64,000 bases of DNA, from assembly GCA_038329845.1 (NCBI GenBank), contig JBBQNJ010000001.1, positions 62,001 to 126,000 on the forward strand. Direction: 5' to 3'. This stretch comes from JBBQNJ01 sp038329845 (GTDB lineage: Bacteria > Planctomycetota > Phycisphaerae > Tepidisphaerales > Tepidisphaeraceae). The notes beneath the pieces are model-generated. The model saw only the letters and a program-made list of their open reading frames with translations. It searched no databases and was not told where the DNA came from. Positions 33,235-40,504 of this stretch are shown here, one piece after another. A program made the position numbers and the translations under genes. Position 1 is the stretch's first letter, and the number at the start of each line of letters is the position of its first letter.

Positions 33235-33519
33235 CTACGCCGCCGATTGAACCGAGCGATGCAGAGCCTCGAGCCGAACCTGGCAATCGCCCCAGGCCGG
33301 ACCCAGCAGACGAGCATAGGCGCGGCTTCGCGGCCGCGAGATCAGCCAGGCGGTGAGGACCATGATCCGCAAATCGAGCCACAGCGAGGCGCGCTCGACA
33401 TACCACAGCTCGAGGTCGGCCTTGAGCGGCGCGATGTCTTCGCGGTAGCACGCCGCGACCCTCTTGGGCGACGCCGAAAGGATGTCCTCTTCATCGCGGA
33501 AAAACGGCGACCCCAGGCG
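33235..33519 (-). pseudogene. C-terminal remnant of a sugar transferase
   Basis: A 94-codon open frame on the minus strand has no ATG, GTG or SD at its head; its upstream edge is an in-frame TGA at 33520-33522. It reads RDEEDILSASPKRV, then YREDIAPLKADLELWYVERA, then SLWLDLRIMVLTAW. This resembles the extreme C-terminus of bacterial polyprenyl-phosphate sugar phosphotransferases (WcaJ/WbaP type, ...YYIENWSLWLDLKI...). The catalytic and membrane parts are missing and the sequence upstream belongs to the divergent FHA gene's leader. I infer a truncated remnant; an unusual complete small protein is the alternative. It sits between the A2M gene and the FHA-phosphatase gene. Confidence 0.5.
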
Positions 33520-33615
33520 TCAGTGGGCGTATGAATCCATCTTAACCAAGGCTAGAATGCGCCCAGCGCATGGGGAGCAACTGACACCGCACGTTATGCT
33601 CTGGGAATGGTATCG

Positions 33616-35280
33616 ATGGCGCAGAAAGAATCGATCTGGCTGGTCCCGATCGCCGGGCCGGCGTTGGCGGCGCTTCAACTGCTGAGCAAGCCCGGCGGGA
33701 TCGTGGTTGGGCGCCACGAACGGTCCGACGTGCGGATGCCGGCAGACGCCGAGAAGGTCTCGCGCGCCCACGCTCGTTTCCTGTCTGACGCCGGTGAATG
33801 GCGAGTGGTCGATCTGAACAGTCGCTGGGGCACGTTCGTCAACGGCGTGCGGCTGGTGCCCGGGCGGGAGATGCCGCTGCGCGAGAATGACTTGATCCGC
33901 CTGACGCCGTGGACGTTCACCGTTTCCAACAGTGGCGAGGCGCGAAACGGGTTGCAGTCCAGTGACGATAACGCCGAGATGAAAACCCTCATCCGCGCGG
34001 TTCGCCCGGAAACCGCGGCGCCGGTGAGTGAGGAACTGCTGGCGTTGCTGCTGGAAACCGCCGCCGGCATTCATGCCGCCACGGACGAAAAGGCGCTGGC
34101 CGAATTGCTGCTGGACGCGGCGATGCGGGGCACGCGCCTGCCCAACGCGGCCTTGCTTCGTCCGCTGGATTCGGTCCGCGGGCGCGTCGAGGTGATCGCG
34201 TCGCGCGTTGCGCCGATGGGTGGAGGAATTCTCTACAGTCGCTCGCTTCTCGAGGCCGCCTCGAGCGGAAACCTCGTCGAGATCGGCGGATCGAACCTGG
34301 CGCAAAACACGTCGGAAAGCATCGTGCAGGCGAAGATCACCACGGCGTTGTGCGTACCGTTGATGCTGGGAAGCAGTCCCGCAGCGTATCTGTATCTGGA
34401 TGCCCGCGCCGTGATCGGTCCGCGGACCGGCGGGGCGCTGCATACCGGCGCTTCGGCGTTCTGCTTGGCGCTGGCGAGAATGGCGGGCCTGGCCCTGGCC
34501 AACCTCAAGCGGATCGATATCGAGCGCCGGCAGGCGATGATCGAGGCCGAACTGAACGCCGGCGCCGAGGCCCAGCGGTGGATCATGCCGCGGCGTCTGA
34601 CCGAGCATCCGCCATTTCGAGTCATCGGACAGTCGCGCCCGGGCGCGTACGTGGGCGGCGACTTTTTCGACGTGCTGTCGCTGGATGATCACCGCCTCGC
34701 CGTCGCCGTCGGCGATGTCTGCGGGCACGGCGTGGCCGCGTCGGTGCTGATGACCGCGGCGCAGGGGTTTCTTCACGCGGCACTGCGGCGGCACGAGCGA
34801 CTGGACCAGACGGTGCGCGAGCTGAATCAGTTCGTCGTTCCCCGCCGCCCAGAGCATAAGTTCCTCACGCTCTGGGTCGGGATCTTCGACCTGGGTGCCA
34901 TGACGCTGACCTACGTGGATGCCGGCCATGGCTATGCATTGGGACTCGAGCCGGCCGGCGAGCAGCGGATGTACAACGAGGGCGGCGGCTTCGCCATCGG
35001 CATGGTCGAGGATTCGGACTACGAGGCGACCGTCGTTGCGATTCAGCCTGGCGGGCGCTGCCTGATCGTTTCCGATGGAATCATTGAGCAATTTTCGCCC
35101 CCGATGGCCGGTGCCGCGGATGCAAGCCCCGAGCAGTTCTCCCTGGCGCGGCTGCGACAGACGCTCGAGCGGCTCGGGCCGGATCAGGATGTCGTCGAGT
35201 CGGTTTTCCAGGGCGTTTTCGCTCACGCCGGAACGCAGGCGCTGTCGGATGACGCGACGGCGGTGCTGGTGAAGTGGTGA
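33616..35280 (+). CDS. FHA-GAF-like-PP2C (SpoIIE-type) phosphatase
   Basis: 554-residue cytoplasmic regulator. An N-terminal FHA domain (about 28-105, IVVGRHERSDVRMP, VSRAHARF, LNSRWGTFVNG) would bind phosphothreonine. A GAF-like middle region (about 140-300) is followed by a linker helix and a SpoIIE/PP2C phosphatase domain (about 325-550). The phosphatase domain has YVGGDFFDV, VAVGDVCGHGVAASVLM, YVDAGHG, LIVSDGI and SDDATAVLV as metal-site landmarks. This is a typical serine phosphatase architecture that reverses anti-sigma or anti-anti-sigma phosphorylation. No STAS or RsbW-like gene is next to it. I use the ATG at 33616 (GGGA 9 nt upstream); the ATG at 33607 would add three residues. Target inferred, domains clear. 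Confidence 0.88.
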   Translation: MAQKESIWLVPIAGPALAALQLLSKPGGIVVGRHERSDVRMPADAEKVSRAHARFLSDAGEWRVVDLNSRWGTFVNGVRLVPGREMPLRENDLIRLTPWTFTVSNSGEARNGLQSSDDNAEMKTLIRAVRPETAAPVSEELLALLLETAAGIHAATDEKALAELLLDAAMRGTRLPNAALLRPLDSVRGRVEVIASRVAPMGGGILYSRSLLEAASSGNLVEIGGSNLAQNTSESIVQAKITTALCVPLMLGSSPAAYLYLDARAVIGPRTGGALHTGASAFCLALARMAGLALANLKRIDIERRQAMIEAELNAGAEAQRWIMPRRLTEHPPFRVIGQSRPGAYVGGDFFDVLSLDDHRLAVAVGDVCGHGVAASVLMTAAQGFLHAALRRHERLDQTVRELNQFVVPRRPEHKFLTLWVGIFDLGAMTLTYVDAGHGYALGLEPAGEQRMYNEGGGFAIGMVEDSDYEATVVAIQPGGRCLIVSDGIIEQFSPPMAGAADASPEQFSLARLRQTLERLGPDQDVVESVFQGVFAHAGTQALSDDATAVLVKW

Positions 35281-35368
35281 TCGCAGTCGCGTTGGCCCCG
35301 CAGAGCTGCCGCCAAGTTAATGGGCCTGGCGGTGTGCTGGTGCAGTGGTGATCCCAGTCGCGTTGGCC
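35259..35368. repeat. Duplicated gene 3' end around a palindromic repeat
   Basis: The last codons of the phosphatase gene and the next 17 bp (35259-35297, ending CAGTCGCGTTGGCC) reappear in diverged form at 35329-35368. Between them lies a 29-bp repeat (35305-35333) beginning GCTGCCGCCAAGTTAATGGG whose arms CCGCCA and TGGCGG can pair. A near-identical copy of the 29-bp repeat occurs at 40393-40421. Confidence 0.7.
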
Positions 35369-35940
35369 TATCCCCACCGCCCGCTCGCCAGAACGGCCAG
35401 GGTGCCGTGGGCGATCGCGTATCCCAGCGCGATTCCGCCCAGCACATCACTGGGCCAGTGGGCGTCCATCAGGTATCGCAGCAGTGCGGTGATCGCCGCC
35501 AAGACCCAGAAAGTGATCGCCGCTGGCGGATAAAATCCGGCGAGCATGACGGTCATCGCCACGGCGCAGGCGCTGTGGCTCGAGGGGAAACTCTCGCGGT
35601 AATTGGCATGCCCGAGCGCCGGACCCAGGAATCGTCCAGCGTTTTCCCGCCCCGGACGCACGCGCCCGAGAAGGCGTTTGAGGATCGCGCAGACGATGCT
35701 CGTTCCCCCCACCGCCACGATCAGGGCCACGGCCCGGCGCAACCCCCGCGAGTCGATCTGAAAAACCAGAATCGCCGCGATCGCCGTGGCGGCGAACTGT
35801 CCATATTGGGCGAACCATCGACTCTCGCGCTTCAAATCCCCTTTGAATTGCAAGTCCAGCGTCGTCGGCACCCCCGCCCGCTCGGCCACCATCACCGCCG
35901 CGCAAGCCACCACGAAAATCGTTAGAACCACAATGCTCAT
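35368..35940 (-). CDS. PAP2-family membrane phosphatase
   Basis: 190-residue polytopic membrane protein with all three phosphatidic-acid-phosphatase-2 motifs: KRLLGRVRP, SFPSSHS (the catalytic-site His) and RYLMDAHWPSDVLGG with the nucleophilic His. Four to six membrane helices are visible. Such enzymes dephosphorylate lipid phosphates, for example undecaprenyl pyrophosphate in lipid-carrier recycling, or phosphatidic acid; the substrate cannot be told here. The start ATG is preceded directly by AGG, and a TTGGCC-17-TACATT promoter lies just upstream. The gene converges with the FHA phosphatase, and its stop codon falls in the duplicated repeat described at 35259. Confidence 0.9.
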   Translation of the reverse strand: MSIVVLTIFVVACAAVMVAERAGVPTTLDLQFKGDLKRESRWFAQYGQFAATAIAAILVFQIDSRGLRRAVALIVAVGGTSIVCAILKRLLGRVRPGRENAGRFLGPALGHANYRESFPSSHSACAVAMTVMLAGFYPPAAITFWVLAAITALLRYLMDAHWPSDVLGGIALGYAIAHGTLAVLASGRWG

Positions 35941-35952
35941 CCTGATTTCGCC

Positions 35953-35981
35953 AATGTAGTCCCGATGGCCGATCGGGCCAA
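35953..35981 (-). promoter_or_regulatory. Putative promoter of the PAP2 gene
   Basis: Minus-strand TTGGCC (35976-35981) and TACATT (35953-35958) with a 17-bp spacer. The predicted start site lies only a few nucleotides before the ATG at 35940. Confidence 0.4.
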
Positions 35982-36041
35982 CTCGGCGTCATCACTGGGG
36001 AATCGATGGAGATTTATCCGGGCGGGATCGTCGAAGCCAAG

Positions 36042-37019
36042 CTACCCCGCCCGTCTCGGTCGATCCGGGCGGGCGTGTTTCCGCTCGTAAAGCGACTTAT
36101 CCGCCGCGGCGAGCAACGCCGGGGCGGAACGTTCCTCGAGTTCGTCCAGCAGCGCGATCCCGACCGAAAGCCCCGGTGAAAGCGTCAGCCGCAGAGGCCG
36201 CGCCGCCTGTTCCACCAGCGAGATCAGGCGCTCCGCCAGCGCTTGAGCCGATTCACGATCGGCGCCGGGCATTAATAGTGTGAACTCATCGCCCCCGCAT
36301 CGGAAGGCCGCATCATCCTGACGAATGGTCGAACGAATGAGCTGCCCCACATCGTGCAGAAAATCATCACCGGCGGCATGTCCCAACGTGTCATTGAGGT
36401 GCTTAAAATAGTCCAGGTCCATCATCAGGCACGCCAGCGGCAGCGCTTCGGCCACGCAGCGCTCGATGAGAACCGGCAGCGTTTGATCGAGCATTCGGCG
36501 ATTCATCAGCCCGGTCAGGCCATCACGGCTTGCGATCTGTCGCAGCGATCCAATCCGACGCTCCAGGGCATCGGTGCGACTTGCCACGCGATGGCTCATC
36601 TCCCGTTCGAGCTCTGCCAGTTCGCTGCGATGACCGCGTAGATCAACCAGCACGCCCGCCATCTCTTCGACCACCGGCCGCAGGGACCAGGGAACCGCCA
36701 GTTCGCGGAATCTCTCGATGGGCATCCTTCCGGCGCGGGCATCGGTGAATCGCCGCAGCATCCGCGCCACCGGGCGGCGCCAGCACACCGTCCGATAGGT
36801 CTCGGCCACCGCCGCCCCGGCCAGCGACGCCAGCAACAGGCCTTGCAGTATGTGAAGGCTCGAATCCCCCAATGCAAATCCAATTTTCGCGGCGTGCATC
36901 GCCGCAAACGCCGCCGAGAACGCCAGCGGCATCCCCAAAATCGCCCAGCCACGCGCGGTGAGTCCCGGCCTCGATCGGCGCGCGGGATGTTCCTCGGCCT
37001 CGTGCCGCTGTTCAGCCAT
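36042..37019 (-). CDS. Membrane-bound diguanylate cyclase (GGDEF)
   Basis: 325-residue protein that would make cyclic di-GMP. It has two membrane segments (about 25-50 and 55-75), a short HAMP-like/helical linker and a coiled coil (about 130-160), then a GGDEF domain beginning ASRDGLTGLMNRR. The active site is intact (RCGGDEF, 240-246), and the inhibitory-site pattern RxxD is present at 233-236 (RQDD), so product feedback is likely. The ATG at 37019 has GGAG 5 nt upstream. A longer reading would run through intergenic repeats and is rejected. No EAL or PilZ partner is adjacent. Divergent from the HAD phosphatase gene across a repeat-filled gap. Confidence 0.9.
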   Translation of the reverse strand: MAEQRHEAEEHPARRSRPGLTARGWAILGMPLAFSAAFAAMHAAKIGFALGDSSLHILQGLLLASLAGAAVAETYRTVCWRRPVARMLRRFTDARAGRMPIERFRELAVPWSLRPVVEEMAGVLVDLRGHRSELAELEREMSHRVASRTDALERRIGSLRQIASRDGLTGLMNRRMLDQTLPVLIERCVAEALPLACLMMDLDYFKHLNDTLGHAAGDDFLHDVGQLIRSTIRQDDAAFRCGGDEFTLLMPGADRESAQALAERLISLVEQAARPLRLTLSPGLSVGIALLDELEERSAPALLAAADKSLYERKHARPDRPRRAG

Positions 37020-37121
37020 GCTCCACTTATCGACCGCCGGCACGGTCGAGTTTTGCTCGGCGTGCCCAGAAGGGGACGCAACAGGGACATCACTCAACCA
37101 TTTGGCACCCCCCAGCGCTAC

Positions 37122-37298
37122 GGGGACATCCAGAATATTCCCCTCAGCCCATTGACCCTCGGCAGCACTGTCTGCCAGGGATATTCTGGATGTCCCCTTC
37201 AACCCGCTCCTGCCGGGGATATTCTGCATGCCCCCTTCAATCCGCTCCCCCAGGCCAGCGCCACGTCCCCGGGAATATTCTGGATGTCCCCTTCACCC
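37122..37298. repeat. Four-copy repeat with AATATTCTGGATGTCCCC core
   Basis: The 347-bp gap between the divergent diguanylate cyclase (start 37019) and HAD (start 37367) genes holds four copies of a unit close to GGGAATATTCTGGATGTCCC. One is inverted (37122-37144) and three are direct (37178-37210, 37215-37248, 37270-37298). The first two direct copies also share a downstream TTCAACCCGCTCC-like tail. Short reading frames through the array are repeat translations. I see no other gene here. Confidence 0.85.
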
Positions 37299-37366
37299 TG
37301 CACCGACGCTTCAGTCCACGCTGCACGGGTTGCCAACCGACTGTAACTTGCTCAAGGTATCGGCCT

Positions 37367-38014
37367 ATGTCTGACGACTCCTATCCTCTGCCGCCCGCGG
37401 TTTTGTTCGACATGGACGGCACGCTCACCTGTCCCATGCTCAACTTTCCGATCATCAAGCGCGAGATGGGCATCCCACCGGATCAGCCCATTCTCGAAGC
37501 CCTCGCCGCGATGGACGCCCAATCGCGCCCAGTTGCCGAGAAGGTGCTGCATCGCCATGAGATGGACGCGGCGAAGAACAGCCGGCTCAACCCGGGTTGT
37601 CGCCAACTCCTGCGCTGGCTCGACCAAAACACCATCAAGGTCGCGGTCATCACGCGCAACAGCCGTGAGAACGCGACGAGCGTTTTTCGCCGGCATCGGC
37701 TGAACTTCGAGGTGCTGGTAACGCGCGAGCTGGGGCGGTTCAAGCCCGATCCTCATCCGCTGCAAGTCGCCTGCGAGCAGTTGCGAGTCACGCCTGGCGA
37801 CTGCTGGATGATCGGTGATGGCCGCTATGACATCGAAGCGGGCCTCGCCGCCGGCGCCCGCGCGGTTTGGATCAGCCATGGACGAATACGCGATTTCACC
37901 GCCTCGCCCTGGCGGACGGTCGGCGACCTGCTCGAGTTGCGGCAACTTCTCATGCGGGCACGGCCGCGATCGGCGGATCGGTCGCCGAGTCCGCACACAT
38001 CGCCGCGACGCTGA
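37367..38014 (+). CDS. HAD-superfamily phosphatase
   Basis: 215-residue soluble HAD hydrolase of the phosphoglycolate-phosphatase type. Motif I is FDMDGTLT (about 15-22), with both catalytic Asp. Motif II is VITRNSREN, motif III the Lys in GRFKPDPHP, and motif IV GDGRYDIEAG. The cap is short and helical (about 25-90). Likely reaction: hydrolysis of a small phosphorylated metabolite such as 2-phosphoglycolate; the true substrate is unknown. The ATG has AAGG about 12 nt upstream. The 3' end overlaps the convergent membrane-protein gene by 65 bp, and the C-terminal tail there is Arg/Ser/Pro-rich, probably unstructured. Confidence 0.88.
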   Translation: MSDDSYPLPPAVLFDMDGTLTCPMLNFPIIKREMGIPPDQPILEALAAMDAQSRPVAEKVLHRHEMDAAKNSRLNPGCRQLLRWLDQNTIKVAVITRNSRENATSVFRRHRLNFEVLVTRELGRFKPDPHPLQVACEQLRVTPGDCWMIGDGRYDIEAGLAAGARAVWISHGRIRDFTASPWRTVGDLLELRQLLMRARPRSADRSPSPHTSPRR

Positions 38015-39452
38015 GCCACATCGCCCCGATGATCAGGAAGTAATAGTTGGCGAACGCCTGCTGATTGAACGCGAAAAACGGGAAATAGGTCATCGCCACG
38101 GCGGCGGCGAATCCCGCGGGAGTGCGCGGGCATCGCCACAAACTCAGCGCCATCCCCAACGCCATCGCCAGAAACCCCAACCCCGCCCCCGGACGATCGC
38201 CGCCGATGTCGAGCCACCAGACGGCATAGCTCAGGGCATCGGTGCGAAATGGTTGATGCAGATGGAACGTCACGGCGCTGTGCCAGAAGGCCGATGGATC
38301 CCACAGGACCATCGGCAGCGTCGCGGCCATCGCCGCGGTGCCGGCGCGCCAGGTCCATGCCCAGACGGTCCACCATCGCCACGGTCGGGGCATTAGCAGC
38401 ACCAGCGCGAGTACGAACATCGGCGGGGCATACTGCTTGGAGGCCAGCAGCAGCCCCAGCAGCCATGGCGTCCTGGGCGAGCGTCGCATCGCCGCCGCGA
38501 CCACCGCCGCGAGAAGCGCCAAGACCATCGGCTCGGTCCAGGCGCAGCGCAGCACCAGAAACACCCGCGGGGTCAAAAGGAGCATTGCCGCCGCCGCGGG
38601 CGCGATCCACACCATATCGGATCGGCCGCTCAGGCCCGCAGCGAGTTCACGGCCGGGGCGAGCGGGCGCGAGCAACGCAGTTTCGGCTCGGCCGCGCCGG
38701 CCGATCATCAGCGCCCCCGTCGCCAGCAGCGCCGCCCACAACCCGTAGCGCACGTCGCGTGCAATCCAGTAGGCCGGTAAATCGAGCCACAACGTCATCG
38801 GCACGTAGACCAGTCCGAACTGCAGCCGTCCCCCCACGGTCATTCCCGGGCCATAATATTCGGGCATCCTGCCGTCATAGGGATCGTCCAGCGTGATCGC
38901 GTACGGGTTGCGCCCCTGCAACATCGCCTCGGCCGATTCCTGCTGCATCGAGAACACGTCGATCGACGCGTTGGGGGTCATGCGCAAAATCCATAGCCCG
39001 CACAATCCAAACAGCGCCAGCATCAGCCACGGCCGCTTGCGCCCCAGAGGTCCGGCAGCGGGAGCAAGCGACAATCCCGCCGCCGCCAGCACGATCAACC
39101 CATCGAGCAGGAGGATAAATGGGGCTAAGGTTTCCGGCGAAGCGCCCTGCCCCTCGAAAGCCAGGGCGGGTGCCGGTGCCTTCAGATGCAGCATCGCCGA
39201 CTGGAGGATCAACCCAACGAGGAAGACCCCCGGCATCCACCGCCGGGCGATGCGCTCGAGCGGGGCAATTTTCGGCAGCGCCAGCCCGGCGACGGCGCAC
39301 ACCAGCCCCGCCGTCAGCCACCCCAGCGCCGCCGGACTGTACGTCCCATCTCCGAGTTGAATTGCATATCCCAGGGCCACTGCCGCGAGCGACATTCCCA
39401 GCGACAGCGACCAGCGATCGGAGTTTGGTATGTGGGCAGAGGCGTGATTCAT
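37950..39452 (-). CDS. Polytopic glycosyltransferase-like membrane protein
   Basis: 500-residue integral membrane protein with about a dozen hydrophobic helices. The loop after an early helix has SIDVFSMQQESAEAMLQGRNPYA, a pattern seen in GT-C type mannosyl/arabinosyl transferases (family 87-like) that use polyprenyl-phosphate sugars. I see no definitive catalytic motif beyond the acidic residues in this loop, so the enzyme call is tentative. The ATG at 39452 has no Shine-Dalgarno but a TACAAT 8 nt upstream. The gene ends inside the 3' part of the convergent HAD gene. It may belong functionally with the polyprenol-phosphate glycosyltransferase at 40505. Confidence 0.7.
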   Translation of the reverse strand: MNHASAHIPNSDRWSLSLGMSLAAVALGYAIQLGDGTYSPAALGWLTAGLVCAVAGLALPKIAPLERIARRWMPGVFLVGLILQSAMLHLKAPAPALAFEGQGASPETLAPFILLLDGLIVLAAAGLSLAPAAGPLGRKRPWLMLALFGLCGLWILRMTPNASIDVFSMQQESAEAMLQGRNPYAITLDDPYDGRMPEYYGPGMTVGGRLQFGLVYVPMTLWLDLPAYWIARDVRYGLWAALLATGALMIGRRGRAETALLAPARPGRELAAGLSGRSDMVWIAPAAAAMLLLTPRVFLVLRCAWTEPMVLALLAAVVAAAMRRSPRTPWLLGLLLASKQYAPPMFVLALVLLMPRPWRWWTVWAWTWRAGTAAMAATLPMVLWDPSAFWHSAVTFHLHQPFRTDALSYAVWWLDIGGDRPGAGLGFLAMALGMALSLWRCPRTPAGFAAAVAMTYFPFFAFNQQAFANYYFLIIGAMWLSVAAMCADSATDPPIAAVPA

Positions 39453-39483
39453 TGGCCCGGATTGTAACGTCTCGACTTCGCAT

Positions 39484-39606
39484 GTAGCACAGCCTTTCCC
39501 CGGCGGTGCCGATGGAGCAAGCCCCCGCCACAGCCGACGACGGCCATGCCCCATGGTCGTGCTGATAGAGCAAGCTTCCCCCACACAGCCGCAGGCGTCT
39601 GGCCCG
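39484..39606. repeat. Degenerate CACAGCC repeat cluster
   Basis: Three loose copies of a unit containing CACAGCC...GGTG, spaced by GAT(G/A)GAGCAAGC. They occupy the part of the 39453-39844 gap nearest the membrane-protein gene. Related to the tandem pairs at 13361 and 47742. Confidence 0.55.
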
Positions 39607-39619
39607 GGCCCGGCCGAAC

Positions 39620-39736
39620 AAAGGGGACGCGCTTCTTTTTTCGCATAGTAATACTGTTACACTATTATAAATAGTAATTGACTCAGCATATGTTTAGAAT
39701 TGCGTCCGAATACTGGAAAAGAAGCGCGTCCCCTTT
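39620..39736. mobile_element. MITE-like element, copy A
   Basis: 117-bp AT-rich island with perfect 20-bp terminal inverted repeats, AAAGGGGACGCGCTTCTTTT at 39620-39639 and its reverse complement at 39717-39736. The interior carries CACTATTATAAATA. A second, diverged copy with the same ends and interior is at 57308-57419, and similarity between the two loci continues about 60 bp past the right end (to about 39795). No transposase is encoded. The shape fits a non-autonomous element; mobilisation by an enzyme elsewhere is inference. Confidence 0.75.
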
Positions 39737-39810
39737 TTCAGTCGCTGACGATTTTGCGTGCTCCACAAAAGTTCGGGCACGTCCGCTGGGCCACAGTATT
39801 CCGATCCCGC

Positions 39811-39838
39811 TTGTGAGCCGGGCCGGTTGGCGTACAAT
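39811..39838 (+). promoter_or_regulatory. Promoter placing the start site at the ilvN/ilvH ATG
   Basis: TTGTGA (39811-39816) and TACAAT (39833-39838) with a 16-bp spacer. The ATG begins at 39845, six nucleotides after the -10 box, so the transcript would be leaderless. No Shine-Dalgarno is present in between. Confidence 0.55.
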
Positions 39839-39844
39839 CGCGCC

Positions 39845-40408
39845 ATGCGACATGTGATTTCAGCGCTGGTGATCAACGAGCCGGGGGTTTTGGCCAATGT
39901 GGCCGGAATGTTCGCGGCGCGGGGATTCAATATCGACTCGCTGGTCGTCGGTCGGACCGAGACCGCCGACCTGAGCCGCATGACGATCGTGGTCAGCGGC
40001 GATGAAAATACGCTCGATCAGGTGCGCAAGCAGCTTGCCAAGCTGGTCCCGGTAGCCAAAGTGCGGGATTTCAAGGACGCGGCGTACATTGAGCGGGATA
40101 TGGCCCTGATCACCGTCGCCGCCGGGCCGCAACAGCGCGGCGAGGTCATCGAGATCGTCAACCTTTTCCGCGGGAAAGTGGTCGATGTCTCGCCGGAATC
40201 GTTGATGATCGAACTGGCAGGCACCGAGGACAAGATTGAGGCGTTCACAGAGTTGATGAAGCCGTACACGATCACTGAACTGGCTCGAACTGGCGTGATC
40301 GCCATGTCGCGGGGGATGCAGAGCGGCAAGCCCCGAGGATCGGCCGAACCGAGAAAGCGCTCGCGCAGCCTCGACGCCCCCGCCGCCGCGGCGCTGCCGC
40401 CAAGTTGA
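39845..40408 (+). CDS. ilvN: Acetolactate synthase small (regulatory) subunit
   Basis: 187-residue regulatory subunit of acetohydroxyacid synthase, which confers valine feedback control on branched-chain amino-acid synthesis. Seen: an N-terminal ACT domain HVISALVINEPGVLANVAGMFAARGFNIDSL, followed by the second ACT-like half with ERDMALITVAA and FRGKVVDVSPESLMIELAGT. The length fits the IlvH/IlvN family. The catalytic large subunit is not adjacent in this window, which is unusual. The ATG appears leaderless. The last residues (AAAALPPS) and the stop codon are supplied by a 29-bp interspersed repeat (40393-40421), so the tail may be recent. Confidence 0.93.
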   Translation: MRHVISALVINEPGVLANVAGMFAARGFNIDSLVVGRTETADLSRMTIVVSGDENTLDQVRKQLAKLVPVAKVRDFKDAAYIERDMALITVAAGPQQRGEVIEIVNLFRGKVVDVSPESLMIELAGTEDKIEAFTELMKPYTITELARTGVIAMSRGMQSGKPRGSAEPRKRSRSLDAPAAAALPPS

Positions 40409-40421
40409 TGGGCCCGGCGGT
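40393..40421. repeat. 29-bp palindromic repeat, second copy
   Basis: Begins GCTGCCGCCAAGTTGATGGG and matches 35305-35333 except for two positions. Arms CCGCC and GGCGG can pair. It supplies the stop codon TGA of the preceding regulatory subunit gene. Confidence 0.7.
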
Positions 40422-40504
40422 AGGCCACTAGGCGACGACGTGAGTGAAGGAAATGGCTTCTAACCTCATTGAAGGCGCCCTCTTGAGGGCGACAGAGCGA
40501 TTCG

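Noticed and set aside
37122..37298. Possible CRISPR array
   Set aside because: Repeat units vary in length and orientation, the spacers are only a few to about 35 bp and uneven, and no cas gene is present.
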